Under the pieces are notes generated by a model, which had not been told where the DNA came from, did not search any database, and worked only from the letters and a program-made list of their open reading frames with translations. Both the position numbers and the translations under genes were made by a program. From assembly GCA_903918755.1 (NCBI GenBank), contig CAIXFN010000085.1:19344-83343 (forward strand): a stretch of 64,000 bases of DNA, given 5' to 3'. Positions 52,488-60,728 of the stretch are shown in pieces. How positions within the stretch are numbered: position 1 is the stretch's first letter; each line of letters begins with the position of its first letter. This DNA is from an uncultured Pedosphaera sp. GTDB taxonomy: Bacteria; Verrucomicrobiota; Verrucomicrobiia; Limisphaerales; Pedosphaeraceae.

Positions 52488-55400
52488 TCATTGCTTGAGC
52501 GCGTCGAGGATCTTTTGGGCGGTGGTGGCGTCAGGGCCGGTAAGGCCGAGGTTTAAGGCGCGGCGGAGAGCGACGGCACTTTCGGCGTTATGATGCAGGT
52601 CTTGTTGCGCCAAACCCAGAGTGTAGGCGGTCTGGGCGTCTTCGTTGGGCCCGCCCGCCAGCCGCTGAAGGAGTTTCACGGCCCGTTCATGGTTGCTTTG
52701 CGTGAAGGCCAGGAGCCCGACCAGGCGGACCAATTCGGTGTCCTGCGGGCGGGCGGCCAGGGCGGTTTCGCCGTACGGGTACGCGGTCTTGGCGGTGGCG
52801 GGGTCCGCCCCGGCCACCGCGAGCCCGGCCAGACGCTTTGCGGCGGGACCGAATTTGGGATGCGCCGCCAGGACCCGGGTGTACAGCGAAACAGCGACGC
52901 GGGGTTCGGCCCGCTGTTCCGCCTGCGCCGCCCGGGCCATGAGGGCGGGCAGGGAATTAGATTGGCGGGCCAGCGCCTGCTCAATCACGGCCGCCGGCGG
53001 CGGAGTGGCGGGGTCGGTCAGTTTCAGGAATTCGCGGATTTCGACGGCGGGTGCGCCTTTGGCGCCAAGGCTCAGGGCGGTCCGGGCCGCCGACAGGGCG
53101 GCGGCGGTTTCGCCCTGCGCATACAGAGCTTGCGCGATGGTGAATTGGAGGTCGGCATCCTGGGGGAGTTGCCGCGCGGCCCCAAAGAGCAAACCCAGGG
53201 CGATTGTGTAATCTCCGTTCCGATAGGTCAGGGTGCCATAGAGCCGGGCGACGCCCGCATTGTCCGGGCTGACTTTGTAGGCGGCTTGGGCGAATTCAAG
53301 TGCCGTCGCGAGGTTCGTCAGCGGGCCGGCGTAAAGGTCGGCTAGCTGGAGGAGCGCGGGGACATACTGAGGATTGGCCGTCCGCGCTTTTTGATAGGTG
53401 GCCACGGCGGGCGCCCACTCGGTGCGGGTGGCATACAACTGACCCAACCGGGTCAGGGCGATCAGGTCGGCGGGTTCTTCCGCCAGGCGCTGGGACAGTA
53501 GTTGGAAGGACGTCTCGTTGGTGGCGGCGGGATCCAAAGTCAGCACTGCCAGCCGCTTATCCGCCTCGGCGCGAGCCGGGGCCGAAAGGCCGAGATCACG
53601 GGCGGCTTGCAGCGCCGTGCGGGCGGCGGACTCGTGACCCAGGACATATTGGACCCGGCCAAGATGGTATTGGGTCTCGGGGTCGCGGGCGGATTTTTGC
53701 GCACTTTCCTGCAGCAGACTGAAAGCCCCGGGATATTCGCCGCGATGGAATCGCACCCAGCCCAGCGTATCCGCTACGCGCGGGTCCGCCGGCAGGAGCG
53801 CGCGCGCCTGCGTGGCATAGCTATAGGCGCGGTCGAGGTCGCCCAGATATTCGGAATAGAGACAAGCCGCGTTATTAAGGGCGGGCGTGAATTTCGGATT
53901 CAGCTTGAGGATCGCCGCGTAACTCGCCGCCGCCCCGGAGTAGTCCTTTTCCTCCTCCCGGATCAGTGCGATCTGCATCAGCACGGTGAGATCGCGCGGA
54001 TTGCGTTCGGTCAGGCGGCCCAGTTCGGCGAGTGCTTTTTCGTTCTGATGGGAATCATGATGAAGCCGGACCAGACGGGTGACGGCGGGCAGGTAATCCG
54101 GCTGGAGTTCGATGGCTTTCTGGAGCGCGATTTCGGCCTGGTTGGTACCTTCTGCGGTATGTGTGGCGAGCCAGATCTGGGCCCGCAGATACCTCGGCTC
54201 GGGCGCCTTCGGGGCTTCGGCGAGCAATTGCTCGACGCGCCCGACCGCCGCCGGCGCCGCCTTTTCCAACAAATCCAGCTCGACCAACTCCTGGAGGGCG
54301 GGGAGTGAGCCCGGATATTTCGGCGCCAATTGCAGCGCGTGCTCGAAGGCGGCGCGGGCGGCGACGCGTTGCCCCTGCCGGACCCGGACTTCGCCGAGCG
54401 CCAGCGCAAAGCCCGGCTCGGCCGGATGATTCGTGGCGAGCTGGCTGTAAACGGCGGCTTCCTCGGCCAGATTCCCGCGCGCCCGGTAACCGCGGGCGAG
54501 CAGTTCCCAGGCGGCATCGAGGCGGGGCTCCTTCTCCACCAGGCGTTGCAGCGTGAAAATTCCGGTGTTGAGCTCACCCCGCTGGAAATCCAATTGCACC
54601 AGGGCGAGTTGGGCCGGGCGGTTGTTGGGTTCCAGGCTGAGCACGAGGTGCAAGGCCGTTTCGGTCTTGGCGGAATCCCCCGCGGCGCTCGCCGCGCGAG
54701 CCAGGGCGAATGGGATGCTGACGGATTTGGGGTAGTGGGGGGCGATTTTTTCCAGATCAAAAACCGCCCCCGCGGCATCGCCGCGCGCCAGCTTGATATC
54801 CGCGCCCAGCAGCCCGGCCTCCAGATTCTGGGAATCCCGGGCGAGCACCTTGCCCACCGCCATCGTCGCTTCCTCAAACTGCTGCTCCGCCGCTTGCAAG
54901 CGGGCGAGTTCGATCCAGGCCGGCAAGAAGTCCGGCGTGCGTTTTACCAGGGCCTCGGCCGCCTGCCGGGCACCCGGGAGGTCGTGGTTCTGCGCCTTGA
55001 ACTGCACATAACGGAGGCGCCGGGACGAGTAAGGCGGCGAGAGTTCCGCCGCCTGGTGCAGGTATTGGTCGGCCCCGGCCAGGTTGTTGGTGGTCAGGCA
55101 AAGCACGCCCAGTACGGAGAGCGCAAAGGGGGATGGGGGATTGCGGGCCAGCGCCAGTTGGAGGGATTTACCCGCCGCGGTGAGATCGGGCGGGTTTTGG
55201 CGCAGGCTGAGCGCGGCGATCGCCGCCTCGCAGTTGACCCGCGGGGCGGCGGCGGGGGACAGCGCGCGCAGGCGAGCCAGGGCGGCCGCCACCTCGTCCG
55301 GGCGGTGTGCGCTCTCGGCCAGAATCACCGCCGCCTCCTCATTTTCCGGCTGGCGGTCCAGCACGAAGTTGGCGTCATCGCGGGCTTCCCGATATTGCCC

Positions 55401-55745
55401 GTAGGTCAGGAGCACCGCCGCCATTCGGAGGCGCAGGGAGAGATCGTTGGTCGCCATTTGCTGGACATGGTGGAGCACGGGACCGGCGCGTTCCACTCGA
55501 CCCTGATCGAGCCAGATCACCCCCAGACCTTTCAGAGCGGCCACGTTTTCCGGGTCCCGGCGGAGGACCGTGAGGTAATCAGCCTCGGCCTTGTCGTACT
55601 GTCCCGCCATGAAATAGCGTTCTGCGCGGGAGAGGAACTGGACTTTCTTATCCTGGCGCGAGCACCCAGCCTCCAATAACGCCAGGATCACCGCACCGAA
55701 GCAAGCCATTTGCCCGGTCCGGCGGAGAGTGGGAAGTATTTTCAT
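52488..55745 (-). CDS. Large TPR-repeat lipoprotein (PrsT-like)
   Basis: This 1085-residue protein starts at the ATG at 55745 (MKILPTLRRTGQMACFGAVI) with lipobox LEAGC, so it should be anchored to a membrane. Nearly the whole mature part is TPR units, for example AERYFMAGQYDKAEADYLTV and LGVIWLDQGRVERAGPVLHH, over more than 20 repeats. It resembles the PrsT-type TPR lipoproteins associated with PEP-CTERM/EpsH export systems, but no exosortase gene is in this window. A scaffold for envelope polysaccharide assembly is possible. The gene is convergent to the oxidoreductase with a 25-base gap. Confidence 0.83.
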   Translation of the reverse strand: MKILPTLRRTGQMACFGAVILALLEAGCSRQDKKVQFLSRAERYFMAGQYDKAEADYLTVLRRDPENVAALKGLGVIWLDQGRVERAGPVLHHVQQMATNDLSLRLRMAAVLLTYGQYREARDDANFVLDRQPENEEAAVILAESAHRPDEVAAALARLRALSPAAAPRVNCEAAIAALSLRQNPPDLTAAGKSLQLALARNPPSPFALSVLGVLCLTTNNLAGADQYLHQAAELSPPYSSRRLRYVQFKAQNHDLPGARQAAEALVKRTPDFLPAWIELARLQAAEQQFEEATMAVGKVLARDSQNLEAGLLGADIKLARGDAAGAVFDLEKIAPHYPKSVSIPFALARAASAAGDSAKTETALHLVLSLEPNNRPAQLALVQLDFQRGELNTGIFTLQRLVEKEPRLDAAWELLARGYRARGNLAEEAAVYSQLATNHPAEPGFALALGEVRVRQGQRVAARAAFEHALQLAPKYPGSLPALQELVELDLLEKAAPAAVGRVEQLLAEAPKAPEPRYLRAQIWLATHTAEGTNQAEIALQKAIELQPDYLPAVTRLVRLHHDSHQNEKALAELGRLTERNPRDLTVLMQIALIREEEKDYSGAAASYAAILKLNPKFTPALNNAACLYSEYLGDLDRAYSYATQARALLPADPRVADTLGWVRFHRGEYPGAFSLLQESAQKSARDPETQYHLGRVQYVLGHESAARTALQAARDLGLSAPARAEADKRLAVLTLDPAATNETSFQLLSQRLAEEPADLIALTRLGQLYATRTEWAPAVATYQKARTANPQYVPALLQLADLYAGPLTNLATALEFAQAAYKVSPDNAGVARLYGTLTYRNGDYTIALGLLFGAARQLPQDADLQFTIAQALYAQGETAAALSAARTALSLGAKGAPAVEIREFLKLTDPATPPPAAVIEQALARQSNSLPALMARAAQAEQRAEPRVAVSLYTRVLAAHPKFGPAAKRLAGLAVAGADPATAKTAYPYGETALAARPQDTELVRLVGLLAFTQSNHERAVKLLQRLAGGPNEDAQTAYTLGLAQQDLHHNAESAVALRRALNLGLTGPDATTAQKILDALKQ

Positions 55746-56471
55746 ACAATTAATTCTAAAAGGGGCGGAAGCAAATATCAAACCAAGGGGAACGACCGAA
55801 AAAAAACTCCGAGCCACGCATTCGCGGCCACCCGACCTCCCCAGAATCAGTGGTAATCAACTCCGGGTTTCCGGCCGGTTGGCCGGACGGAAGTAGTTGG
55901 GTAATCATTTCCCATCACTGGAGGGGCATTTGGGAATGCTAATGCCCGCCCGGGAGAATGACAATCCAGTGTTACGCAACCCATGGGGCGGACCCCGCGC
56001 GGCCCAATCCGTCGGGGGAGAAAGGCCAGCGCCCAACCGAAGCCGGGGCTGGCCCCACCAAACCTACAGGACAAACCTTCACCCAAGTAGCGGGATTGTC
56101 AAACCGTCGGTCCGTAAAATGCTGGCCATCAATTAAATCCGTTGATTGAAACCGGGGCGCGGGACGGGGCCGGCCAGCCGCCACCGGCTCTGCGTGGGAG
56201 TTCGACGGCCGGCACGTCCGCCTTGGAGCGCGCGAGGTTGCCGCCGGTCCAACCGCTCTTTTTTCCCATTACGGGCATCGGGAAAGCAAAAAATGGCAAT
56301 TCAAGGACAATGCCGGTGGAGCGCCCCGGGCGGTCATTGGCTAACCTACCCCGTCAAATTTGATCATGACTAACTCACCAGCACCGCGGGGGATCGAATT
56401 TCCGGGGGGCCATCGCCACCCGGATGGACAGCGGCCGTATGCGCCGGCGGGGGTGGCAACCAAGCAACTTA
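55746..56471. other. 726-base gap without a recognisable gene
   Basis: This is the longest gene-free stretch in the window. Open frames here lack domains and conserved starts. A short stem GGTTG/CAACC followed by T6 near 56244-56267 could end a short transcript. No tRNA, tmRNA or other known structured RNA was recognised by eye. Confidence 0.4.
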
Positions 56472-57428
56472 ATGGAACCATCGCCACTTGATCCTGCTTC
56501 CGAACCCAACGTGCCGGTAAGCGTCGCCCCACCCGGCCCGCGCACCGTGGTCAAAGCCAGTCCCGGCCCCAGCCCTTGTCCCGGGGGGACCGCATTTGGC
56601 TGCCCGCAGGATTACCGGGGTCGCCGGTTTGTTTACACGGTCGTGTCGCCGCGCGCGCGCGGACTATCGGTGGGGGTGAATATGAATCCCGACCGACGGT
56701 GCAATCTAGACTGTGTCTATTGCGAGGTGGATCGGACCGGCCCGCCGCGGGAGACGGTGCTGGACGTGGACGCGATGGCGGAGGAGTTGGTCTCGGTGCT
56801 GGCGGAAGTGCATTCCGGCCGTTTGACCGAGCGGCCGGCCTATGCCAACCTGCCGGCGGATTTATTGCGGCTGCGGCATGTGGCCTTGAGCGGCGGGGGC
56901 GAGCCGACGTTGTGCCCCAATTTTGCGGAGGCCGTGCAGGGAGTGGTTCATGTCCGGGCCCGCGGCAAATATCCTTTCTTCAAGCTCGTCCTCATTACCA
57001 ATGCCACGGGCACCGATTCGGTGGCGGTGAAGGAAAGCCTGCGCTACTTCACCAAGCAGGATGAAATTTGGGCCAAATTGGACGTGGGTTCGCCGGGTTA
57101 TTTTCAAACCATCAACCGGCCGGAGGCGGGCGTCACGTTGGAGCAGATTCTGGCCAATATCCTGGCGCTCGCCCGGCAGCGGCCGGTGGTGATTCAAAGT
57201 CTGTTTCCGCTCGTGAATGGTCGGGAGGCCCCGGCGGCCGAGGTGGAGCGCTATGCCCAGCGGTTGCTGGAACTCAAAGGGGCGGGGGCGCAAATTTCGC
57301 TGGTGCAAATTTATTCCGCCACCCGGCCCATCGTCGGCCATGATTGCAGCCACCTTCCGTTGCGCTCCCTCTCCCAGATCGCCCAGACCGTGCGGCAAGC
57401 CACCGGACTGACGGTCGAGGTTTATTAG
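56472..57428 (+). CDS. Radical SAM protein
   Basis: This 318-residue protein from the ATG at 56472 has a radical SAM barrel with NMNPDRRCNLDCVYCEVDRT (CxxxCxxC motif CNLDCVYC) and HVALSGGGEPTLCPNFAEAV (GGE motif). It resembles the group annotated only as radical SAM or Wyosine-like (COG0731) proteins; it is short and lacks a clear accessory Fe-S cluster. About 45 Pro-rich N-terminal residues precede the barrel. The next gene, a cNMP-binding protein, starts 73 bases downstream on the same strand. Substrate unknown. Confidence 0.85.
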   Translation: MEPSPLDPASEPNVPVSVAPPGPRTVVKASPGPSPCPGGTAFGCPQDYRGRRFVYTVVSPRARGLSVGVNMNPDRRCNLDCVYCEVDRTGPPRETVLDVDAMAEELVSVLAEVHSGRLTERPAYANLPADLLRLRHVALSGGGEPTLCPNFAEAVQGVVHVRARGKYPFFKLVLITNATGTDSVAVKESLRYFTKQDEIWAKLDVGSPGYFQTINRPEAGVTLEQILANILALARQRPVVIQSLFPLVNGREAPAAEVERYAQRLLELKGAGAQISLVQIYSATRPIVGHDCSHLPLRSLSQIAQTVRQATGLTVEVY

Positions 57429-57501
57429 CCGGACAAAAAACAGTGCGCCTTGGCCAAACTGGGGGGAGCGTCCGCCCTCCGAAGCAATATAATATTGGCA
57501 T

Positions 57502-58029
57502 ATGAATGCCATCAATCCCACCTTTCCCACGGGCGGGAAGTCCTCGTCGGCCGCCGGGGCGAATGACCTGGACGGCATCCTGGCGAGGCATCCCTTCTTG
57601 AAGGGAATGAATCCGCACCAGCGAAGAAAACTGACCGACTGTGCCATGATTTCCCATTTTGTTCCCGGGGAATTAATCTTTCAGGAGGGAGATCCGGCCA
57701 ATCGGTTCTACTTGATTCACCTGGGCCAGGTCGCCTTGGAGACCCACCGCATTGGAGGTGGAATCGTGGCCTTGGAAACCATCGGCGGCGGTGACTTGCT
57801 GGGTTGGTCCTGGCTGTTTCCTCCCTATTACTGGCACTTCTCTGCCCGCGCCCTGGAACCGACGACTGCCGTCTTTTTTTATGGCACCCCCCTCCGGGAG
57901 GAGTGCGAGGCCGACCATGATTTCGGCTATGAATTGATGAAACGAATGACGGAGGTCGTCATTCAACGACTCCAGGCGGCCCGGAAGCAATTGCTGGCGG
58001 GAAAAGCTATGCTGGTCGAGCCGGGTTGA
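57502..58029 (+). CDS. Cyclic-nucleotide-binding-domain protein without DNA-binding domain
   Basis: This 175-residue protein has a cNMP-binding beta-roll: HPFLKGMNPHQRRKLTDCAM, FQEGDPANRFYLIHLGQVAL and GGDLLGWSWLFPP, where the phosphate-binding cassette normally has GExxxR(S/T)A. The C-terminal helix ends the protein, and the Crp-type helix-turn-helix is absent. It may act as a sensor that binds a partner. A consensus TATAAT (57488-57493) lies 8 bases before the ATG, which would make the message almost leaderless; no good -35 was found. Likely in one unit with the radical SAM gene. Confidence 0.8.
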   Translation: MNAINPTFPTGGKSSSAAGANDLDGILARHPFLKGMNPHQRRKLTDCAMISHFVPGELIFQEGDPANRFYLIHLGQVALETHRIGGGIVALETIGGGDLLGWSWLFPPYYWHFSARALEPTTAVFFYGTPLREECEADHDFGYELMKRMTEVVIQRLQAARKQLLAGKAMLVEPG

Positions 58030-58046
58030 ACCGGTGCGAAGGTGCC

Positions 58047-58289
58047 TCAGGCCGCGGGGATTTTCAGCCGGTCCGGGAATTGCGCGTACAATTCGACAAA
58101 ACCACAGCTCCCGCAGACCCAGGCCGAAACGGGCGACTTCTGCTCCCCCTTGAAAATGAAGGCTTCGGGCGTGCGAAACGTCGCGACGGTAAAATCCTTC
58201 TGCGTCGGGCCATGAGCTCGATCAATCGCCTTGGCCCCCGCGATGACCTCGTGGGAACCGCACTTGGGACATTTGCCGGATTGTTTCAT
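58047..58289 (-). CDS. Small zinc-ribbon protein
   Basis: This 80-residue protein has two cysteine pairs, CPKC near the N-terminus (KCPKCGSHEVIAG) and CGSC near the C-terminus (WVCGSCGFVELY), an arrangement able to hold one zinc. Such ribbons are common in small nucleic-acid- or protein-binding proteins of unknown role. It is convergent to the cNMP-binding gene and 84 bases from the end of an LRR gene on the same strand. No specific function. Confidence 0.75.
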   Translation of the reverse strand: MKQSGKCPKCGSHEVIAGAKAIDRAHGPTQKDFTVATFRTPEAFIFKGEQKSPVSAWVCGSCGFVELYAQFPDRLKIPAA

Positions 58290-58373
58290 AGGTGTTGGCG
58301 GAGAGCTTGCCCCGCACGGTTGGTGCGGGGCAAGCGTGGAGTGGCACCGTGTCCGCCACGGGGAACGCTGCGA

Positions 58374-60425
58374 TTACCAGGCCAGGTGGTAGAACCGGCT
58401 GGGTTGGTTGGCCGCGGCGGGGTCCGTGAACGTGGTCCAGCCATTCCCCTCCTGCGTGCTGCCGGGGGTGTAGGACAGCGTGTTGCTGCTGATGGGGGAC
58501 CAGGAGCCGGGCGCCAGGGTGGTCGAGGCCTGTACCACGACGGTGGCATTGGAGGCCCAGGAGATGGGGAAGCCAAAACCGTTACTATTCAAGCCCATTT
58601 GGGGTGAGGTGTACAGGATCTCCGGGTGGGATTGCACCCAAACCGCCGTGGGGGCGTCACCGAGGTTGGTGGACCAACCGGTGGTTCCCGGGAGGTAGCG
58701 CGCGGTCATGGGTGTGCCATAAAAAGTCCGCACATCAACGGTGGGAGCATTGCCCTGGAAGTAGGCGTTGGTCAGCGACCCGCAACCGAAAAACGCGGCA
58801 GCACCAATCGAGGTGACACTGCCGGGGATCGTGAGATTGGTCAAGGGGCAGGACATGAACGCTTGGCTCCCGAGCGTGGTGAGGCGGTTGGGAAGCTGGA
58901 CACTCCTCAGATAATGGCACTCTTTAAACGCATTCGTTCCTATGCTGGTGACCCCATCGGGAATCGTGACGCTGCCCAGGTGAGCCTGAGTAAATACGGA
59001 ATTTCCGATGCTGGTGAGGCCGCCGGGAATGGCCACGTTGGTAACGGCGCTGAACGCGAAGGCTAAATCCCCCAGGCTGAGGAGCCCGGCGGGAAGCGGA
59101 GCGTTGGTCAACCCTCTGCAAACCTCGAACGCGCTGGCCCCGATCCGGATGACACTGTCCGGAATGGTCACGCTGGTGAGACTCTGGCAGTAGTAGAACG
59201 CGCCCTCCCCGATGCCGGTCACGGTGCCGGGGATGGTGAAGGTTTTAAGGCTGGTGGCGGCCGCGCATTGGATGAGCGTGGTTTGGTTCTGGTCAAACAG
59301 AATCCCGCCCACCGCGCGATAGGCGGGATTGAGGGGGGCCACCTGGATGGCGGGCAGGGACTGGCACACCGAGAACGGAGCCACGCCGATATTGGTCACG
59401 CTGCGGGGGATGGTAATGCTCGTGAGTCCGCTGTTCATGAACGCGTAATCCCCGATGCTGGTGACACTACTGGGGATGGTCAAGTCGGTCAGGGAATAGC
59501 AGTAGGCGAACACTTGCGCCCCCAGGCGGGTAAGGTTGCCCGACAGGCTGACTTGGGCCAGACTTTCGCAGTCATAGAACGCGCCCTCGCCGAGGTCGGT
59601 CAAACTGTCGGGCAGCGCCACGCTCGTCACGTAGAGATCGTCGAAGGCATAGCTGCCGATGGTGGTGACCCCATTGGGGATTGTCATGCTGTTCAAGCTC
59701 TCGCAGCCATAGAACGCACTATGGCCGATGCTGGTGAGGCCGGCGGGAAGGATCACGTCCGTCAGGTAATAGCAATTAAAGAAGGCGAAAATCCCGATAT
59801 TGGTAACGCCGACGGGAATCGTGTAGGCGTTCGCCTTTCTCGCCGGACACTGGATGAGGGTGGTCTGGGACGGGTTGAACAAGACCCCGTCCACGCTGAC
59901 ATATGCGGGGTTGAGCGGATCCACCTGGATCGCGCCCAGGGCGGTGCAGCCTCCGAACGCGCCATCCCCGATGCTGGTAAGGTTGGCGGGAATCAAGAGG
60001 TTCGTCAAAGCAGTATAGGCGAAGGCGCCGTAACCGATGCTGGTGACGCCGGCGGGGAGCGCGCCGCTCACCAGGCTGGTGCATTGGTAGAAGGCGTTGC
60101 TCTGGATGCTGGTGACGCTCGCGGGAATGGTGACGCTGGTCACGGCGGAGTTCGCGAATGCGTAGTTCCCAATCGTGGTGACCGGCAGACCCGCGATGGC
60201 GTCGGGAATCACCAGCACCGTCGGGTTTACGGTATAGCCCGTGATCGTCACGGTGTTACTCGTGGTCACCGAGTATTTGAGCCCGTTGAAAGTCTGGGCG
60301 GAGGCGGTTTTGCCGCCCAGCAGGAGCAGCAGGACGGCCAGGAAAACGGGCCGGATCGCCGGGGCGCTGTGCCGCGCGGCGGGTGAGCCTTCGGCTTGAT
60401 TGGAGGAGAACAAGTTAGTTTTCAT
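58374..60425 (-). CDS. Secreted BspA-like LRR_5 protein (copy 1)
   Basis: This 683-residue protein starts at the ATG at 60425 with a signal peptide ending near TASAQ. It consists of about 20 TpLRR/LRR_5 repeats of about 23 residues (LTSVTIPASVTSIQSNAFYQ type), interrupted by two loops with GGILFDQNQTTLIQC. The last 80 residues form the shared C-terminal module (NATVVVQASTTLAPGSWSPI, ending SRFYHLAW). BspA-like proteins bind host or matrix proteins in other bacteria. The next gene upstream is a paralogue with the same order of parts, and a repeated DNA element precedes both. Confidence 0.88.
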   Translation of the reverse strand: MKTNLFSSNQAEGSPAARHSAPAIRPVFLAVLLLLLGGKTASAQTFNGLKYSVTTSNTVTITGYTVNPTVLVIPDAIAGLPVTTIGNYAFANSAVTSVTIPASVTSIQSNAFYQCTSLVSGALPAGVTSIGYGAFAYTALTNLLIPANLTSIGDGAFGGCTALGAIQVDPLNPAYVSVDGVLFNPSQTTLIQCPARKANAYTIPVGVTNIGIFAFFNCYYLTDVILPAGLTSIGHSAFYGCESLNSMTIPNGVTTIGSYAFDDLYVTSVALPDSLTDLGEGAFYDCESLAQVSLSGNLTRLGAQVFAYCYSLTDLTIPSSVTSIGDYAFMNSGLTSITIPRSVTNIGVAPFSVCQSLPAIQVAPLNPAYRAVGGILFDQNQTTLIQCAAATSLKTFTIPGTVTGIGEGAFYYCQSLTSVTIPDSVIRIGASAFEVCRGLTNAPLPAGLLSLGDLAFAFSAVTNVAIPGGLTSIGNSVFTQAHLGSVTIPDGVTSIGTNAFKECHYLRSVQLPNRLTTLGSQAFMSCPLTNLTIPGSVTSIGAAAFFGCGSLTNAYFQGNAPTVDVRTFYGTPMTARYLPGTTGWSTNLGDAPTAVWVQSHPEILYTSPQMGLNSNGFGFPISWASNATVVVQASTTLAPGSWSPISSNTLSYTPGSTQEGNGWTTFTDPAAANQPSRFYHLAW

Positions 60426-60728
60426 GGATTGTGCATAAACTGATCGCTCAGTGATTTTCGACCTGCCGCACCTTGGCCGTTTCCGGCGTCGGCCTGGGTT
60501 TTTGAAGCTGACGATCAGGCTCAGGGATTGATTTGGTCCTTAATTTCCGTCCTGCCAGCCATTGGCCAGCACGACGTTTTGGTGAGTCTGGTCGCGGCCC
60601 CCATCGCGGGGCCGCGGTGATCCGTTCAGCAGTTCCTTTCGCAAACGGGGGCGGGAGATTACCGGGAATCGGCAAGCCCGCGGATTTTTATCCGGCGAGC
60701 AGCCACCACGCTCCGCTCTGCCCCGCGC
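60426..60728. other. 303-base gap between LRR genes containing repeat copy A
   Basis: The gap holds the direct-repeat copy at 60579-60669 and otherwise no gene. It should carry the promoter of LRR copy 1. Confidence 0.5.
60579..60669. repeat. Direct repeat copy A upstream of LRR gene 1
   Basis: About 90 bases nearly identical to 62444-62534, including an exact 35-base core. Copy A lies about 155 bases upstream of the start of LRR copy 1, copy B about 125 bases upstream of LRR copy 2. Both are in the same orientation relative to the genes. Confidence 0.85.
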
